Part shown: in pieces, positions 26,980-35,986 of the stretch
Layout of the letters: every line of letters starts with the position of its first letter
How positions within the stretch are numbered: the first letter of the stretch is position 1
Assembly: GCA_026418195.1 (NCBI GenBank)
Contig: JAOABU010000036.1
Location: forward strand, 1 to 57,555
DNA length: 57,555 bases
DNA from: Spirochaetota bacterium
GTDB lineage: Bacteria; Spirochaetota; Spirochaetia; DTKZ01
Direction: 5' to 3'
The notes under the pieces: generated by a model
What the model was told of the DNA's origin: nothing
What the model saw: only the letters and a program-made list of their open reading frames with translations
Database searches by the model: none
Position numbers and translations under genes: made by a program

Positions 26980-28234
26980 AGAACTTGGTTCGTATATCGA
27001 ACGATCCGTAGAGGTGAAGGGTTGGGTACATCGGATTCGTGAACTGGGAGGCATCTCCTTTGTCCTCTTAAGGGATCGAACGGGAATGGTTCAGTTAGTC
27101 TATGAGGGTAAGGTAAGTTTTACCCAGGAGTCGGTGCTGTCCGTGCAGGGTACTGTCCGGAAAAATGAGAAAGCTCCTGGAGGTCTGGAAATCCATGTGG
27201 CTAACACGGAGATCCTTGCCCAAGCTCACCCGGATCTCCCGATTCCCGTGAACCAGGAGCCGGAGAAACTCTCTTTGGAAGCCCTCTTGGACCACCGCAT
27301 GATCTCCATTCGGATTCCAAAGATTCGAAGTATTTTCCGGGTGCAATCTACCATCCTGAAAGGTTTCGCCGAATACCTACGGCAGAATGGATTCACAGAG
27401 ATTAAAACCAGTAAACTGATCGGATCTGGCACGGAAGGGGGAACCGGGTTATTCTCGGTAGAGTACTTCGATACTCGGGTGTATCTGGCGCAATCTCCCC
27501 AATTTTACAAGCAAGCAATGATCTCCTCTGGGATGGAACGGGTGTTTGAGATCGGCCATGCATACCGGGCCGAGAAGCATGACACCCCTCGGCACTTGAA
27601 CGAGTACGTGTCCCTCGACGTGGAGATGGCCTTTATCGAAACGGAGCATGAACTGATGGATCTAGAACAGGGGATTCTGAACCATGTCTTCCGATTGGTA
27701 AAGGAGGAGAATGGAGAGGATCTCGAGGTGTATAAGGCAACAGTTCCTACAGCGGATGAAGTGAACCGGATCCCCCGGGTGACCTATGACGAAGCGAAGG
27801 AGATCATCTCGAAGGAAGGGGGACGGAAGGTCTTTGATATCAACCCCGAAGGGGAACGGATCCTCTGCGATTGGGCGGTGAAAGAACATGGGGTGGATGC
27901 AGTGTTCGTGTATGCCTTTCCCCGCAAGAAACGCCCCTTCTATGCGTATCCCGAGGGGCAGAAAACCCGTAGTTTCGACCTGCTATTCCGGGGGCTGGAA
28001 ATAACTACCGGTGGAAGACGGATTCATCAGTACGAAATGCTTCTGGATGCGTTACCCAAGTTTGGGTTGACTCCCGAAGGGTTGGGAGGATACGTGGATA
28101 TATTCAAGTACGGTTGTCCCCCCCATGGAGGATTCGCCATCGGATTGGAACGTCTCACCCAGAAGATCTTAGGCCTATCCAACGTGAAAGAAGCTTCCCT
28201 ATTCCCTCGAGACAGGAAACGTATCACTCCCTAG
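26963..28234 (+). CDS. aspS: Archaeal-type aspartyl-tRNA synthetase
   Basis: A 423-residue class II synthetase of the short archaeal/eukaryotic AspRS type: it lacks the GAD insertion of bacterial AspRS. It has an OB fold (WVHRIRELGGISFVLLRD), flipping loop GTEGGTGLF, motif 2 RAEKHDTPRHLNEY and motif 3 GLERLTQKI. Coupling to gatCAB suggests that it charges tRNA(Asn) with Asp for conversion to Asn-tRNA(Asn). The residue after GWV is His, which in archaeal enzymes tends to mark the discriminating form (from memory), so non-discrimination is not certain. I choose GTG at 26963 because GGAGG lies six bases upstream inside gatB. Confidence 0.88.
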   Translation: MRVLVKELGSYIERSVEVKGWVHRIRELGGISFVLLRDRTGMVQLVYEGKVSFTQESVLSVQGTVRKNEKAPGGLEIHVANTEILAQAHPDLPIPVNQEPEKLSLEALLDHRMISIRIPKIRSIFRVQSTILKGFAEYLRQNGFTEIKTSKLIGSGTEGGTGLFSVEYFDTRVYLAQSPQFYKQAMISSGMERVFEIGHAYRAEKHDTPRHLNEYVSLDVEMAFIETEHELMDLEQGILNHVFRLVKEENGEDLEVYKATVPTADEVNRIPRVTYDEAKEIISKEGGRKVFDINPEGERILCDWAVKEHGVDAVFVYAFPRKKRPFYAYPEGQKTRSFDLLFRGLEITTGGRRIHQYEMLLDALPKFGLTPEGLGGYVDIFKYGCPPHGGFAIGLERLTQKILGLSNVKEASLFPRDRKRITP

Positions 28235-28302
28235 AGATGTTCGACGGATCGAGGGGGAGTCAGGGGGAATAGAAGCAGCATACCGCCGAAAGGATAGCCA
28301 AC

Positions 28303-28937
28303 ATGCGTGTACAAGGCCCATTCGGCAAATTTTTCCTGGTAAGTTTCCTCCTTTTTAGCTGCGCTAGTGTGTCCTTTCGCAGGTACGAACCATACAGTCC
28401 CCTACAGGGGAACCCGGAAGACCAACGGAGGGTTATTAGAACCTATATAGAAACCCTTTCTCTTCCAGATCGAATCGCCCAGCGTTGTATTCTTTACATC
28501 CCCAAGGGGATGCCCATCGAGGAGGTAGAGTCTTTTATTCGGGATCGAAAGCCAGGGGGGGTGATCCTGTACCGATGGAACTATGATACCCTTTTCGACT
28601 TGGTTCGATTGACCGAGGCAATCCGAAGGGGATACCCTGCTGGGTATCCGGAGCCTTTCCTCTGTGCCGATCAGGAAGGAGGCCGGGTGCGGGCTTTTCC
28701 CTTCAAAGAGTTCGTTCAACTGCAGCCCTGTCCGGGAGGTATTCCCTGAAGGAGACGGTGTTGAGGTCTTTTCAAGCGGGGGTGGACATCCTACTCCTCT
28801 ACACCCGGTATCGAATAGAGGATATAGTATCCGTGGTAGAGGAGCTGATGCAGGAAGGCATACTCACAGAGGAGGAAATCGATACTGGAGTGGAACGTGT
28901 GCTCGCCTTAAAGCAAGCATACAGGCTCTTGCCCTGA
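28303..28937 (+). pseudogene. GH3 beta-N-acetylhexosaminidase-like lipoprotein, internally deleted
   Basis: The first frame (28303-28749) gives a lipoprotein signal (FLLFSCASVSF) and the N-terminal part of a GH3/NagZ-like enzyme up to CADQEGGRVRAF. It then runs into a stop. A second frame, ending at the TGA at 28935-28937, encodes the normal C-terminal end of the same family: LKETVLRSFQAGVDILLLY, then IDTGVERVLALKQAY. The middle of the barrel, including the KHFPGHG-type catalytic His loop, is absent. The junction is near 28740-28750. This is best read as a deletion of roughly 400-500 bases that also shifted the frame. The product cannot be active. AAGGA precedes the ATG. Confidence 0.8.
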
Positions 28938-28969
28938 TTTAGTACCCCGAAAATTGTGGAGAGGAAGGA

Positions 28970-29947
28970 ATGAGAAAACGAATTGGGTTTGATCTAGGGG
29001 CCACAAAGATGCTCTGTGGTATCTTGGACGAGAAGGGTACCATACTCCATCGATTAAAGCGGAAAAGTGTAGCTTCCCGGAAAGCTCAGGATGTCTACAC
29101 AGCCATTGTTCAGTGTATCGAAGAGTGTCTGGAGGAGGCTTCTGTTTCCTTGGAAGAGATAGAAGGGATTGGGATCGGTGCTCCGGGGGTGGTGAATTTC
29201 AAGAAAGGGATCGTTCTAGAGGCACCCAACTTAGGATTCCAGGACTACCCCTTACGAAAACAACTGGAGAAAACCTTTTCTCTTCCCGTGGTGGTGGACA
29301 ATGATGTAAACCTGGCTACCTTTGCGGAGGCACGAAAAGGGGTAGCAAAAGGGATGAAGCATGTAATCGGTCTCTTCCCCGGAACAGGATTGGGGTCTGG
29401 AATCGTATTGAATGGGGAACTGTACCGAGGGGCCTTCGGAGGTGCGGGGGAAGTGGGGCATACTATTGTGGAGCCGAACGGGAACCTCTGTGGGTGCGGT
29501 GGATACGGGCACTTGGAAGCCCTCGTGTCCCGAAGTGCTATTGCTAAGGATGTGGTGGCGTTGGCTGCAACGGGAAAGGCCCCTACTGTGCTTGATAAGG
29601 CGGGGACAGACTATAAGAAGATCAAAAGCAGTGTACTGAAGAAGGCGGTAGATGCGGGAGAGAAGGAAGTGGAGAAGGCTATTTTACGGTCCGCTTGGTA
29701 CTTGGGGATCGGCATGGCGAACCTGGTGCACATCCTCAATCCCGAGGGCATTGTTCTGGGAGGAGGACTAGTGGAGAGGTTTGGAAGTTTCTATGTGGAA
29801 GCTGCTGAAGCTTCTATGCGAAAACATGCATTACCTTCATTGGTAAAATCGGTACGGGTTCTGATTTCCACATTCTTGGAGGATGCGGTAGTGGTAGGTG
29901 CAGCTCTCCTTCTAGCAGAGGAGTTGAAGGGAAAGGAAAATGGCTAG
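28970..29947 (+). CDS. ROK-family sugar kinase
   Basis: A 325-residue ROK kinase. Signatures are FDLGATKMLCGILDE (phosphate loop), GIGAPGVVNF, VDNDVNLAT with the catalytic Asp, and EVGHTIVEPNG followed by LCGCGGYGHLEALVS. In most ROK kinases the last zinc-site segment is C-x-CG-x2-GC; here the final Cys is His (GYGHLE). Glucose and N-acetylglucosamine are the usual substrates. The dead GH3 hexosaminidase upstream suggests GlcNAc, while overlap with ppx and the nearby ppk suggests glucose, possibly with polyphosphate as donor. The sequence alone does not decide. Its 3' end overlaps the ppx start by eight bases. Confidence 0.88.
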   Translation: MRKRIGFDLGATKMLCGILDEKGTILHRLKRKSVASRKAQDVYTAIVQCIEECLEEASVSLEEIEGIGIGAPGVVNFKKGIVLEAPNLGFQDYPLRKQLEKTFSLPVVVDNDVNLATFAEARKGVAKGMKHVIGLFPGTGLGSGIVLNGELYRGAFGGAGEVGHTIVEPNGNLCGCGGYGHLEALVSRSAIAKDVVALAATGKAPTVLDKAGTDYKKIKSSVLKKAVDAGEKEVEKAILRSAWYLGIGMANLVHILNPEGIVLGGGLVERFGSFYVEAAEASMRKHALPSLVKSVRVLISTFLEDAVVVGAALLLAEELKGKENG

Positions 29948-31490
29948 TACAAAAGTAAGCAATCCTCGACTCGTGGGAGTAATCGATATCGGTTCTACGG
30001 CCATCCGGTTAGTGATTGCAGAAATCGATCCTTCAGGGGAATGGAGAAGACTAGACCGTGCTATTCGGCCTGTTCCTTTGGGTAAGGATGTGTTCCTCAA
30101 TGGTTCCATCAGCCGGGAAACCTTTCAGCTTTGCCTCCGGGTTCTTTCAGGATTCCTTGAACTGTTGCAGGGTTGGCAGATTTCCCAGGAAAACGTACGG
30201 GTCATTGCTACGGCAGCGATCCGGGAAGCTAAGAACCGGGACATGTTCATCGATCGGGTTCGGATGCGTACAGGGTTCAAGGTGGATGTGATCGAGGGGA
30301 TCGAAGAGAATCACCTTACCTATCTAGCTGTCCAGCATGCGATTCGGGACTTGAAAAAGGACATCGCTCGCACGAACACTCTCATCATCGAAGTCGGGGG
30401 GGGTACCACGGAACTGATGCTTCTTCAGCGTGGAAAGATGGTATCGGCCCATACGTTACGGATCGGAACGGTACGGATCCAGCAGCACCTTTCTCCCAAC
30501 TCGGAAAGCTACAGTCATGTGGAAGGATACATCCGGGAACATATCCGGAATACTCAGGAACTCCTAGAGGTGGAATTCGATCTATCCCGGATCAAATACT
30601 TCGTTACCATTGGGGGAGATGTTCGACTAGCGGCAGAGAGGGTAGGGAAAAAAGTACATGAACACTACTCCATCATCAAGAAGAACGCGTTCATCGAGTT
30701 TGTGGACCGGTTGAAACATTGTACTGTAGACGAATGTGTCCGGCTCCTGCAGGTGACCTACAACGAAGCGGAAGGGTTGGTGGCAGCCCTCCTGGTAGTA
30801 AAGTACTTTCTCAATGCCACGGCAGCAGAGTTCCTCATTGTTCCCGATGTGAGCATCCGGGAAGGGGTCCTGTTGAGTTTTGCCTTGGATACTTCCCGGG
30901 CGGTGGGAGAGCAGTTCTACTCGCAGGTAGTGGCTTCTGCCATCAGTTTAGGTAGAAAGTACCATTTCGATGAAGACCATAGCCTCCATGTAGCACGTCT
31001 TTCTTTGCAGATCTTTGACCAGCTGAAAGAGGAGCACGGGTTGGATAGCCATGCCCGGCTTCTCTTAGAGTCGGCCGCAATTCTCCATGACATCGGGAAT
31101 TTCATCAATACAGCCAAACACCACAAGCATGGGCAGTACATTATTGCCAATTCCGAGATGTTCGGGTATTCAAGGGGAGATTTACGGATCATTTCCAATA
31201 TTGTGAGGTACCATCGAAAAGCCCTTCCTGTCCCTTCCCACCCTCGATTCATGATGCTAGGAAGGGAGGAACGGATGCTAGTACTGAAGCTCGCCTCCAT
31301 TCTTCGTTTGGCCGATGGATTGGACAGGGGCCATTCCCAACGAATCCGAAAAGTACGTTTAGAGAAACGGGACGAGGAGATCCTCCTACAGGTGGAGTAT
31401 AATGGGAACCCACAGGTGGAACGGGTAGGGTTACGGCTAAAAAGCGAAATGTTCGAAGAAGTGTTTGGGTACACAGTTCGAATGCTGTGA
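29940..31490 (+). CDS. ppx: Ppx/GppA phosphatase with HD domain
   Basis: A 516-residue protein. Residues 1 to about 300 are the Ppx/GppA actin-like fold: VGVIDIGSTAIRLVIAEID at the N-terminus, ATAAIREAKN, and IEVGGGTTELMLL. Residues about 320-500 form an HD domain with ILHDIGNFINTAKHHKHG and IVRYHRK. Long Ppx/GppA proteins with this tail hydrolyse inorganic polyphosphate from chain ends and/or the pppGpp 5' phosphate. The next gene is polyphosphate kinase, so this is mainly the polyphosphate-degrading partner. It overlaps the ROK kinase stop (ATGGCTAG). Confidence 0.88.
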   Translation: MASTKVSNPRLVGVIDIGSTAIRLVIAEIDPSGEWRRLDRAIRPVPLGKDVFLNGSISRETFQLCLRVLSGFLELLQGWQISQENVRVIATAAIREAKNRDMFIDRVRMRTGFKVDVIEGIEENHLTYLAVQHAIRDLKKDIARTNTLIIEVGGGTTELMLLQRGKMVSAHTLRIGTVRIQQHLSPNSESYSHVEGYIREHIRNTQELLEVEFDLSRIKYFVTIGGDVRLAAERVGKKVHEHYSIIKKNAFIEFVDRLKHCTVDECVRLLQVTYNEAEGLVAALLVVKYFLNATAAEFLIVPDVSIREGVLLSFALDTSRAVGEQFYSQVVASAISLGRKYHFDEDHSLHVARLSLQIFDQLKEEHGLDSHARLLLESAAILHDIGNFINTAKHHKHGQYIIANSEMFGYSRGDLRIISNIVRYHRKALPVPSHPRFMMLGREERMLVLKLASILRLADGLDRGHSQRIRKVRLEKRDEEILLQVEYNGNPQVERVGLRLKSEMFEEVFGYTVRML

Positions 31491-31506
31491 AATAAGGAAG
31501 AACCGT

Positions 31507-33663
31507 ATGGGAAAGAAAAAGAAAAAAGTACATGCCCATGAGTTTAGCTTCTTCAATCGGGAACTCAGCTGGCTGCAGTTCAATCGACGGGTATTGGAAG
31601 AAGCGAAGGATCCCCATGTCCCTCTGTTGGAACGGTTGAAGTTCCTCTGTATCGTTAGCTCCAACTTCGACGAGTTTTTTCAGGTTCGTGTGGCTTACGT
31701 AAAAAGACAGATCCTTTCGGGTAACCAAGTGAATTGCCCCTCAGGCTTGAGCCCTTCCGAACAACTAGATCGGATTCGGAAGGAGGTGAGGGAAATCGTA
31801 GACGACCAGTACCGCACCCTTCACGAAGAGATTCTACCCGGGTTGGCGAGCCATGGAATTCTCTATCTCAAACCTTCTGATTGGGGCCCTAAACACCTTG
31901 AGTTCATCGAAACCTTCTTCGAAAGGGAAGTGTTTCCCGTGCTTACTCCCATGCGAGTTTCCTTTGGTTCTTCTTTTCCTGCCATTCGGAACCTTCGATT
32001 GTATATCGCCTACCTTCTGGAGAAACAGGAAAACGTAGAGGATGGGGAGGAAGGAGCGGAGCGGATTGCCCTGATACAGGTACCGGAAAGTATTCCCCGG
32101 ATTCTGTTCCTGCCTACAGAGGATGGAACGGTAGCCTTTACTGTTCTGGAGTATGTGATCGAAAAATATGGGACTAGATTGTTCCCTGGATATCTGGTAA
32201 AGGATTCTCTCGTGTTTCGGGTTACCCGGGATGCCGATATGGGAGTGGACGAAGAGAGGGACGATGACTTCATTGATGCCATGGTAGAGGTATTGGCCCA
32301 ACGGGAACAAAGTCCTGCGGTGAGACTATCCTGTGTGGGAGGCAGCGAGAAGCTTCGGAATTCCATTGTGGCTCGCATCGATCTGAATGTACAGGATATG
32401 TACGAAATTCCTGGCCCCTTGGATCTAGCCAGTTTGATGAGTCTTGTTTCTCTCCCTGGGTTCGAAGCATTGCGAGATGTTCCCTGGAACCCCTTACCCT
32501 CTCCCTCCTTACCTGAGGATGAATCTTACTGGTCTGTGTTAAGTCGAACGGATGTCTTACTCCACCATCCGTACGAGTCGTTCCATCACGTAGTTACCTT
32601 TCTCAAGGATGCCGCTACGGATCCGGATGTGCTAGCGATTAAAATCACCCTGTACCGTACCTCCTATGATTCGCCTATCATTCAGGCGCTGGAACTGGCA
32701 GCCCGGAACAAGAAGCAGGTGACAGCACTGGTGGAACTAAAGGCACGGTTCGACGAGGAGCGGAACATCGAATGGGCAACCCGCCTGGAAAAGGCAGGAG
32801 TGATCGTGATCTACGGGATCGCTCACTTGAAAGTCCATGCCAAAGCCCTCCTGATCGTCCGAAGGGAAGGCAACACGGTGAGGCGATACGCTCATCTATC
32901 CACGGGAAACTACAACGAAAAAACTGCCCGATTATACACGGATATCGGGCTTCTCACTTCTCGAGAAGATATAACCTATGAGCTAGCTCTGTTCTTCAAT
33001 TCGGTTACAGGCTATTCAGCCATTCCCAACCTACGAAGGCTTGCCATGGCTCCCTCGGGGTTAAAGGGTAGGCTATTGACGCTCATTGAACGGGAAATCG
33101 CTCGCACCACGAAGGAATCGCCAGGTTTGATCATGGCTAAGATGAATTCCCTCGCTGATACGGATATCATTTCTGCCCTGTATCGAGCTTCCCAGGCAGG
33201 GGTCCGAATCTTGTTGAACGTTCGAGGGATTTGCATGCTGGTACCGGGAGTGGAGGGGTTAAGTGAGAACATCACGGTGGTGAGTATCGTAGATCGGTTT
33301 CTGGAACATAGTCGGATCTACTACTTCCAGAACGGCGGATCAGAAGAGGTATACTGCGCGTCGGCCGATTGGATGAACCGTAACCTGGAGCGGCGAATCG
33401 AACTGATGTTTCCTATCGATCAGAAAGAACTCTGCAAGCGTTTGATCCAGCTCTTGAAACTCTATTTCAAAGACAATCAGAAGGCCAGCGTCCTTCTCCC
33501 CACGGGAAAGTATGTACGAAAGAAACCTGAAAAAGGGGAACCCTTCATTCGAGTGCAGCACGTCCTTTACCAGGAGCTAGTTGCTCTCTCTAGAAACTCG
33601 GAAAAGGTAGAGAGGAAAGAGTTCCTGGTTCGAAGGAAGTACCCGGAAGAGATGGCCCGGTAG
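31507..33663 (+). CDS. ppk1: Polyphosphate kinase 1
   Basis: A 718-residue Ppk1 of standard length. It has the N-terminal helical domain (FFNRELSWLQFNRRVLEEA), FDEFFQVRVAYV, and two phospholipase-D-like catalytic domains with the autophosphorylated His in AHLSTGNYNEKTARLYT and the second active-site His in RFLEHSRIYYF. It makes polyphosphate from ATP. I take the ATG at 31507, preceded by AAGGAAG and giving the Lys-rich start MGKKKKKVH, rather than an upstream GTG at 31465. It follows ppx by 16 bases, so synthesis and breakdown enzymes are expressed together. Confidence 0.95.
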   Translation: MGKKKKKVHAHEFSFFNRELSWLQFNRRVLEEAKDPHVPLLERLKFLCIVSSNFDEFFQVRVAYVKRQILSGNQVNCPSGLSPSEQLDRIRKEVREIVDDQYRTLHEEILPGLASHGILYLKPSDWGPKHLEFIETFFEREVFPVLTPMRVSFGSSFPAIRNLRLYIAYLLEKQENVEDGEEGAERIALIQVPESIPRILFLPTEDGTVAFTVLEYVIEKYGTRLFPGYLVKDSLVFRVTRDADMGVDEERDDDFIDAMVEVLAQREQSPAVRLSCVGGSEKLRNSIVARIDLNVQDMYEIPGPLDLASLMSLVSLPGFEALRDVPWNPLPSPSLPEDESYWSVLSRTDVLLHHPYESFHHVVTFLKDAATDPDVLAIKITLYRTSYDSPIIQALELAARNKKQVTALVELKARFDEERNIEWATRLEKAGVIVIYGIAHLKVHAKALLIVRREGNTVRRYAHLSTGNYNEKTARLYTDIGLLTSREDITYELALFFNSVTGYSAIPNLRRLAMAPSGLKGRLLTLIEREIARTTKESPGLIMAKMNSLADTDIISALYRASQAGVRILLNVRGICMLVPGVEGLSENITVVSIVDRFLEHSRIYYFQNGGSEEVYCASADWMNRNLERRIELMFPIDQKELCKRLIQLLKLYFKDNQKASVLLPTGKYVRKKPEKGEPFIRVQHVLYQELVALSRNSEKVERKEFLVRRKYPEEMAR

Positions 33664-33706
33664 GGTTAGTTGGATTGAAGATATGTCCCTGGGGCGTGAG
33701 GGAACG

Positions 33707-34906
33707 TCAATTTGATAAGGCAGGCCGGTATCGAAGGGCATACCCATACTCTAGAACCGTTGCTTTGGGTACTGCTTTCAGAAGTGTCAAGAACACTTCC
33801 GTTTCCCCCTGAACCGTTACTGTGATGGGACTCTTTTTCCCGGGTACCAGATTCACTAGCCGAAAATCCACTGTCACTTCTTGGGCATTTCGCATGCCAT
33901 TGACCAAATAGACTACATAGGTGGAATCTACCTGTTCGAACCGAAGATCGATCTTCCCGTTAGCAGGAACCTTCCGTTGGTGGGAAGCGAAGTCTTCCTC
34001 TTTCAATGCGTTCCCAAATACCACAGGGAAGGGAGGGTTCCCTGGATGGAATGCGTAGTAGTACTCCCCTTCCATAGGAGAAATGGGTAAGCCATCATAG
34101 TTGAGGAATTGGATGGGGATGGAAACCATCTTGCCCTCCACTGTAGGGATTCGTACATCGAAGTGGAGGTGGGGACCAGAACTTACCCCTGTGTTTCCAC
34201 TGTAACCAATGGGGTCCCCAGCTTTTACCCGATCTCCTGGTTTTACCAGAGAACCGTTCTGTTTCAGATGGACATAGTTGCCAAAGGTTCCATCCTCATG
34301 ATGGATGAGGATATAGTTCGCATCCTGAGCATATGCGGTGGAAGGACCGCCCCGGTTGGAATCTATCTTGACCTCCACGATAATTCCATCCCGGGCAGCT
34401 GTAACTACGCTTCCCATATCTAAATCAAAGTCATACGCGTATTGGTTTTCTCCATAGTGGGTGAAGGCGCCATTGGGTCCCTGACTCAGACGATACTTCT
34501 TTCCATGGGGGAAGGGAAAGAGGTAAAGGAAGTTGGGGTCCGGTCGGACCGATGTGGGATCCCCTTTGGCATAGGAGACAGTCATCCGGAAGCTCTTACG
34601 CCCGGAATTGGGAAGGGATTCAAGTTTGAACAGGGGCACCTTTTCTGAACGGGGGAGCAGGAGGGTACGAAAGGGAAGGGAAACGGAACTTTTCAGGTTA
34701 TATAGGGTAGGGAAATCAATGGAGATCCATACGGGAATGGGGTAATCGTTGTCCCCATAAAAGGTGTAAGCCCCTTCCTGTTCTTGCTCCTGATACACTC
34801 GAACTAGGTCTTTCTTTTGGGTGGCGCTTTTGGTTTGTGCGTGGGTGACATCAGGGATCGTGACCGTGAGCAAGATCATGAGAAGAAGAGAAAATACCGT
34901 TTTCAC
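33707..34906 (-). CDS. Secreted M23 (LytM-type) metallopeptidase
   Basis: A 399-residue exported protein: signal peptide VFSLLLMILLTVTIPDVTHA, a beta-rich N-terminal region (about 40-150), then an M23 domain. Zinc ligands are present: His and Asp in HYGENQYAYDFDLDMG, and the final His of GPHLHFDVR; YVHLKQNG matches the middle motif. After the catalytic domain there is a beta-sandwich-like tail. It should cut peptidoglycan cross-bridges in the periplasm. The start is GTG at 34906, six bases after GAGGAG; the upstream in-frame ATG at 35026 would run through thyX and is rejected. It is divergent from thyX with 55 bases between starts. Confidence 0.85.
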   Translation of the reverse strand: MKTVFSLLLMILLTVTIPDVTHAQTKSATQKKDLVRVYQEQEQEGAYTFYGDNDYPIPVWISIDFPTLYNLKSSVSLPFRTLLLPRSEKVPLFKLESLPNSGRKSFRMTVSYAKGDPTSVRPDPNFLYLFPFPHGKKYRLSQGPNGAFTHYGENQYAYDFDLDMGSVVTAARDGIIVEVKIDSNRGGPSTAYAQDANYILIHHEDGTFGNYVHLKQNGSLVKPGDRVKAGDPIGYSGNTGVSSGPHLHFDVRIPTVEGKMVSIPIQFLNYDGLPISPMEGEYYYAFHPGNPPFPVVFGNALKEEDFASHQRKVPANGKIDLRFEQVDSTYVVYLVNGMRNAQEVTVDFRLVNLVPGKKSPITVTVQGETEVFLTLLKAVPKATVLEYGYALRYRPALSN

Positions 34907-34926
34907 AAGATACTCCTCATAAAGGA

Positions 34927-34955
34927 TACAAAGTTTTTTTATTTTCGGATAGGAT
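34927..34955 (+). promoter_or_regulatory. Possible promoter for thyX
   Basis: TAGGAT at 34950-34955 ends six bases before the thyX ATG. The hexamer 17 bases upstream (34927-34932, TACAAA) matches the -35 consensus poorly. An alternative -10, TATTTT at 34940-34945, would give a ten-base leader. The gene has no Shine-Dalgarno either way. Confidence 0.35.
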
Positions 34956-34961
34956 ACAGGC

Positions 34962-35834
34962 ATGGCACACTGTATAGTTCCCTCTGCGGAGGAAATACTG
35001 GATAAAGAGTTCCCTGTGTTGGACAAGGGGTTCGTTCGTTTGGTAGATTACTTAGGAAGTGATGAACGAATTGTACAAGCAGCCCGGGTTTCCTATGGAA
35101 AGGGGACCAAGACTTTCCGGGAAGATCGAGGGCTGATCTTTTACCTATTACGGAACGAACATACCTCACCCTTTGAACAGGTGGTTCTCACTTTTCACAT
35201 CAAGCTTCCCATCTTCGTGGCCCGTCAGTGGATCCGCCATCGCACAGCCCGAGTGAACGAGATCTCGGGCCGCTACAGTGTGTTGAAGGACGAGTTCTAT
35301 CTTCCTGCCCTTGAAGACCTTGCTGCCCAGAGCAAAGACAACAAGCAGGGTCGAGCCCCTGAACCATTTCCAATGGAAGTTGGCGAGGACATCCTTCAAC
35401 GTGTGAGGGCCCTTCAAGGAGAAGCGTACAAGGTGTACGAAGAACTGTTGGGAACTGGTCTTGCCCGGGAGGTAGCTCGAATCGTCCTTCCCTTATGCGC
35501 ATACACCGAATGGTACTGGCAGATGGATCTTCACAACTTGATGCACTTTTTGAAACTTCGGATGGACCCTCATGCGCAGAAGGAGATTCGGCTCTATGCC
35601 CAGGTGATCTTCGAAATTACTAAGCGGGTATGTCCGATCGCGATGGAGGCTTTCGAGGAATACGTGTTGAAGGGTGTGACGTTTTCTGGAAAGGAAATGC
35701 AAGCGTTGCATGCCCTGATGCAAGGCTTTGAATCACAGGGAAAGATTTCAGAAGAGGAGTGGAGAAAAATTGCTGCTGTCAGTGGTTTGGAAGAGAAAGA
35801 GTTAGAGAGGTTTAAGGGGAAGGTGTTGGAGTAA
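34962..35834 (+). CDS. thyX: Flavin-dependent thymidylate synthase
   Basis: A 290-residue ThyX, longer than the minimal 220-250 residue form because of N- and C-terminal extensions. The diagnostic RHR-X7-S motif is present as RHRTARVNEISGRYS. Other conserved parts are EHTSPFEQVVLTF and LHNLMHFLKLRMD. It methylates dUMP using methylene-tetrahydrofolate and FADH2/NAD(P)H. The C-terminal 60 residues (from about EEYVLKGVTFSGKE) are helical and not needed for the fold. It is divergent from the M23 gene and converges on tRNA-Ala. Confidence 0.93.
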   Translation: MAHCIVPSAEEILDKEFPVLDKGFVRLVDYLGSDERIVQAARVSYGKGTKTFREDRGLIFYLLRNEHTSPFEQVVLTFHIKLPIFVARQWIRHRTARVNEISGRYSVLKDEFYLPALEDLAAQSKDNKQGRAPEPFPMEVGEDILQRVRALQGEAYKVYEELLGTGLAREVARIVLPLCAYTEWYWQMDLHNLMHFLKLRMDPHAQKEIRLYAQVIFEITKRVCPIAMEAFEEYVLKGVTFSGKEMQALHALMQGFESQGKISEEEWRKIAAVSGLEEKELERFKGKVLE

Positions 35835-35873
35835 GCCCTATCTTGTAGGGAACCCGTTAGGACAACCCTGATT

Positions 35874-35946
35874 TGGAGGATAGGGGATTCGAACCCCTGA
35901 CCTATAGATTGCGAACCTATCGCTCTACCAACTGAGCTAATCCCCC
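35874..35946 (-). tRNA. tRNA-Ala (anticodon CGC)
   Basis: A 73-base cloverleaf on the minus strand: 7-bp acceptor stem (GGGGGAT with ATCCTCC), D arm GCTC/GAGC, anticodon stem ATAGG/TCTAT with loop TTCGCAA (anticodon CGC), and T arm AGGGG-TTCGAAT-CCCCT. The G3-U70 wobble pair, the identity element of alanine tRNA, is present. The discriminator is A and CCA is not encoded. It reads the codon GCG. Confidence 0.95.
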
Positions 35947-35956
35947 AGCCAAACTA

Positions 35957-35986
35957 ATTTTACCGGAAGACCGGGCACCTGTTCAA
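35957..35986 (-). promoter_or_regulatory. Promoter of tRNA-Ala
   Basis: On the minus strand TTGAAC (35986-35981), 18 bases, TAAAAT (35962-35957). Predicted start near 35950, four bases before the mature tRNA 5' end. It serves as a reference for the vegetative promoter consensus in this genome. The remaining bases to the MBL gene (35987-36097) show nothing further. Confidence 0.65.

Noticed and set aside
28664-28942. A 92-residue frame across the GH3 junction
   Set aside because: Its translation does not match GH3; the genuine C-terminal remnant is in another frame ending at 28937.
30917-31474. A 185-residue minus-strand frame inside ppx
   Set aside because: The plus strand encodes a clear HD domain; the frame is a shadow with Ser/Arg-rich composition.
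34962-34980. Possible sigma-54 element starting TGGCAC at the thyX start
   Set aside because: The second half (TTGCA) is absent at the required spacing and the site lies in coding sequence.
34907-35026. N-terminal extension of the M23 peptidase
   Set aside because: It would overlap thyX and place the signal peptide internally; GTG at 34906 has a good ribosome-binding site.
35836-35850. CCCTA/TAGGG hairpin between thyX and tRNA-Ala as a terminator
   Set aside because: The stem is only five base pairs and no T-run follows on either strand.
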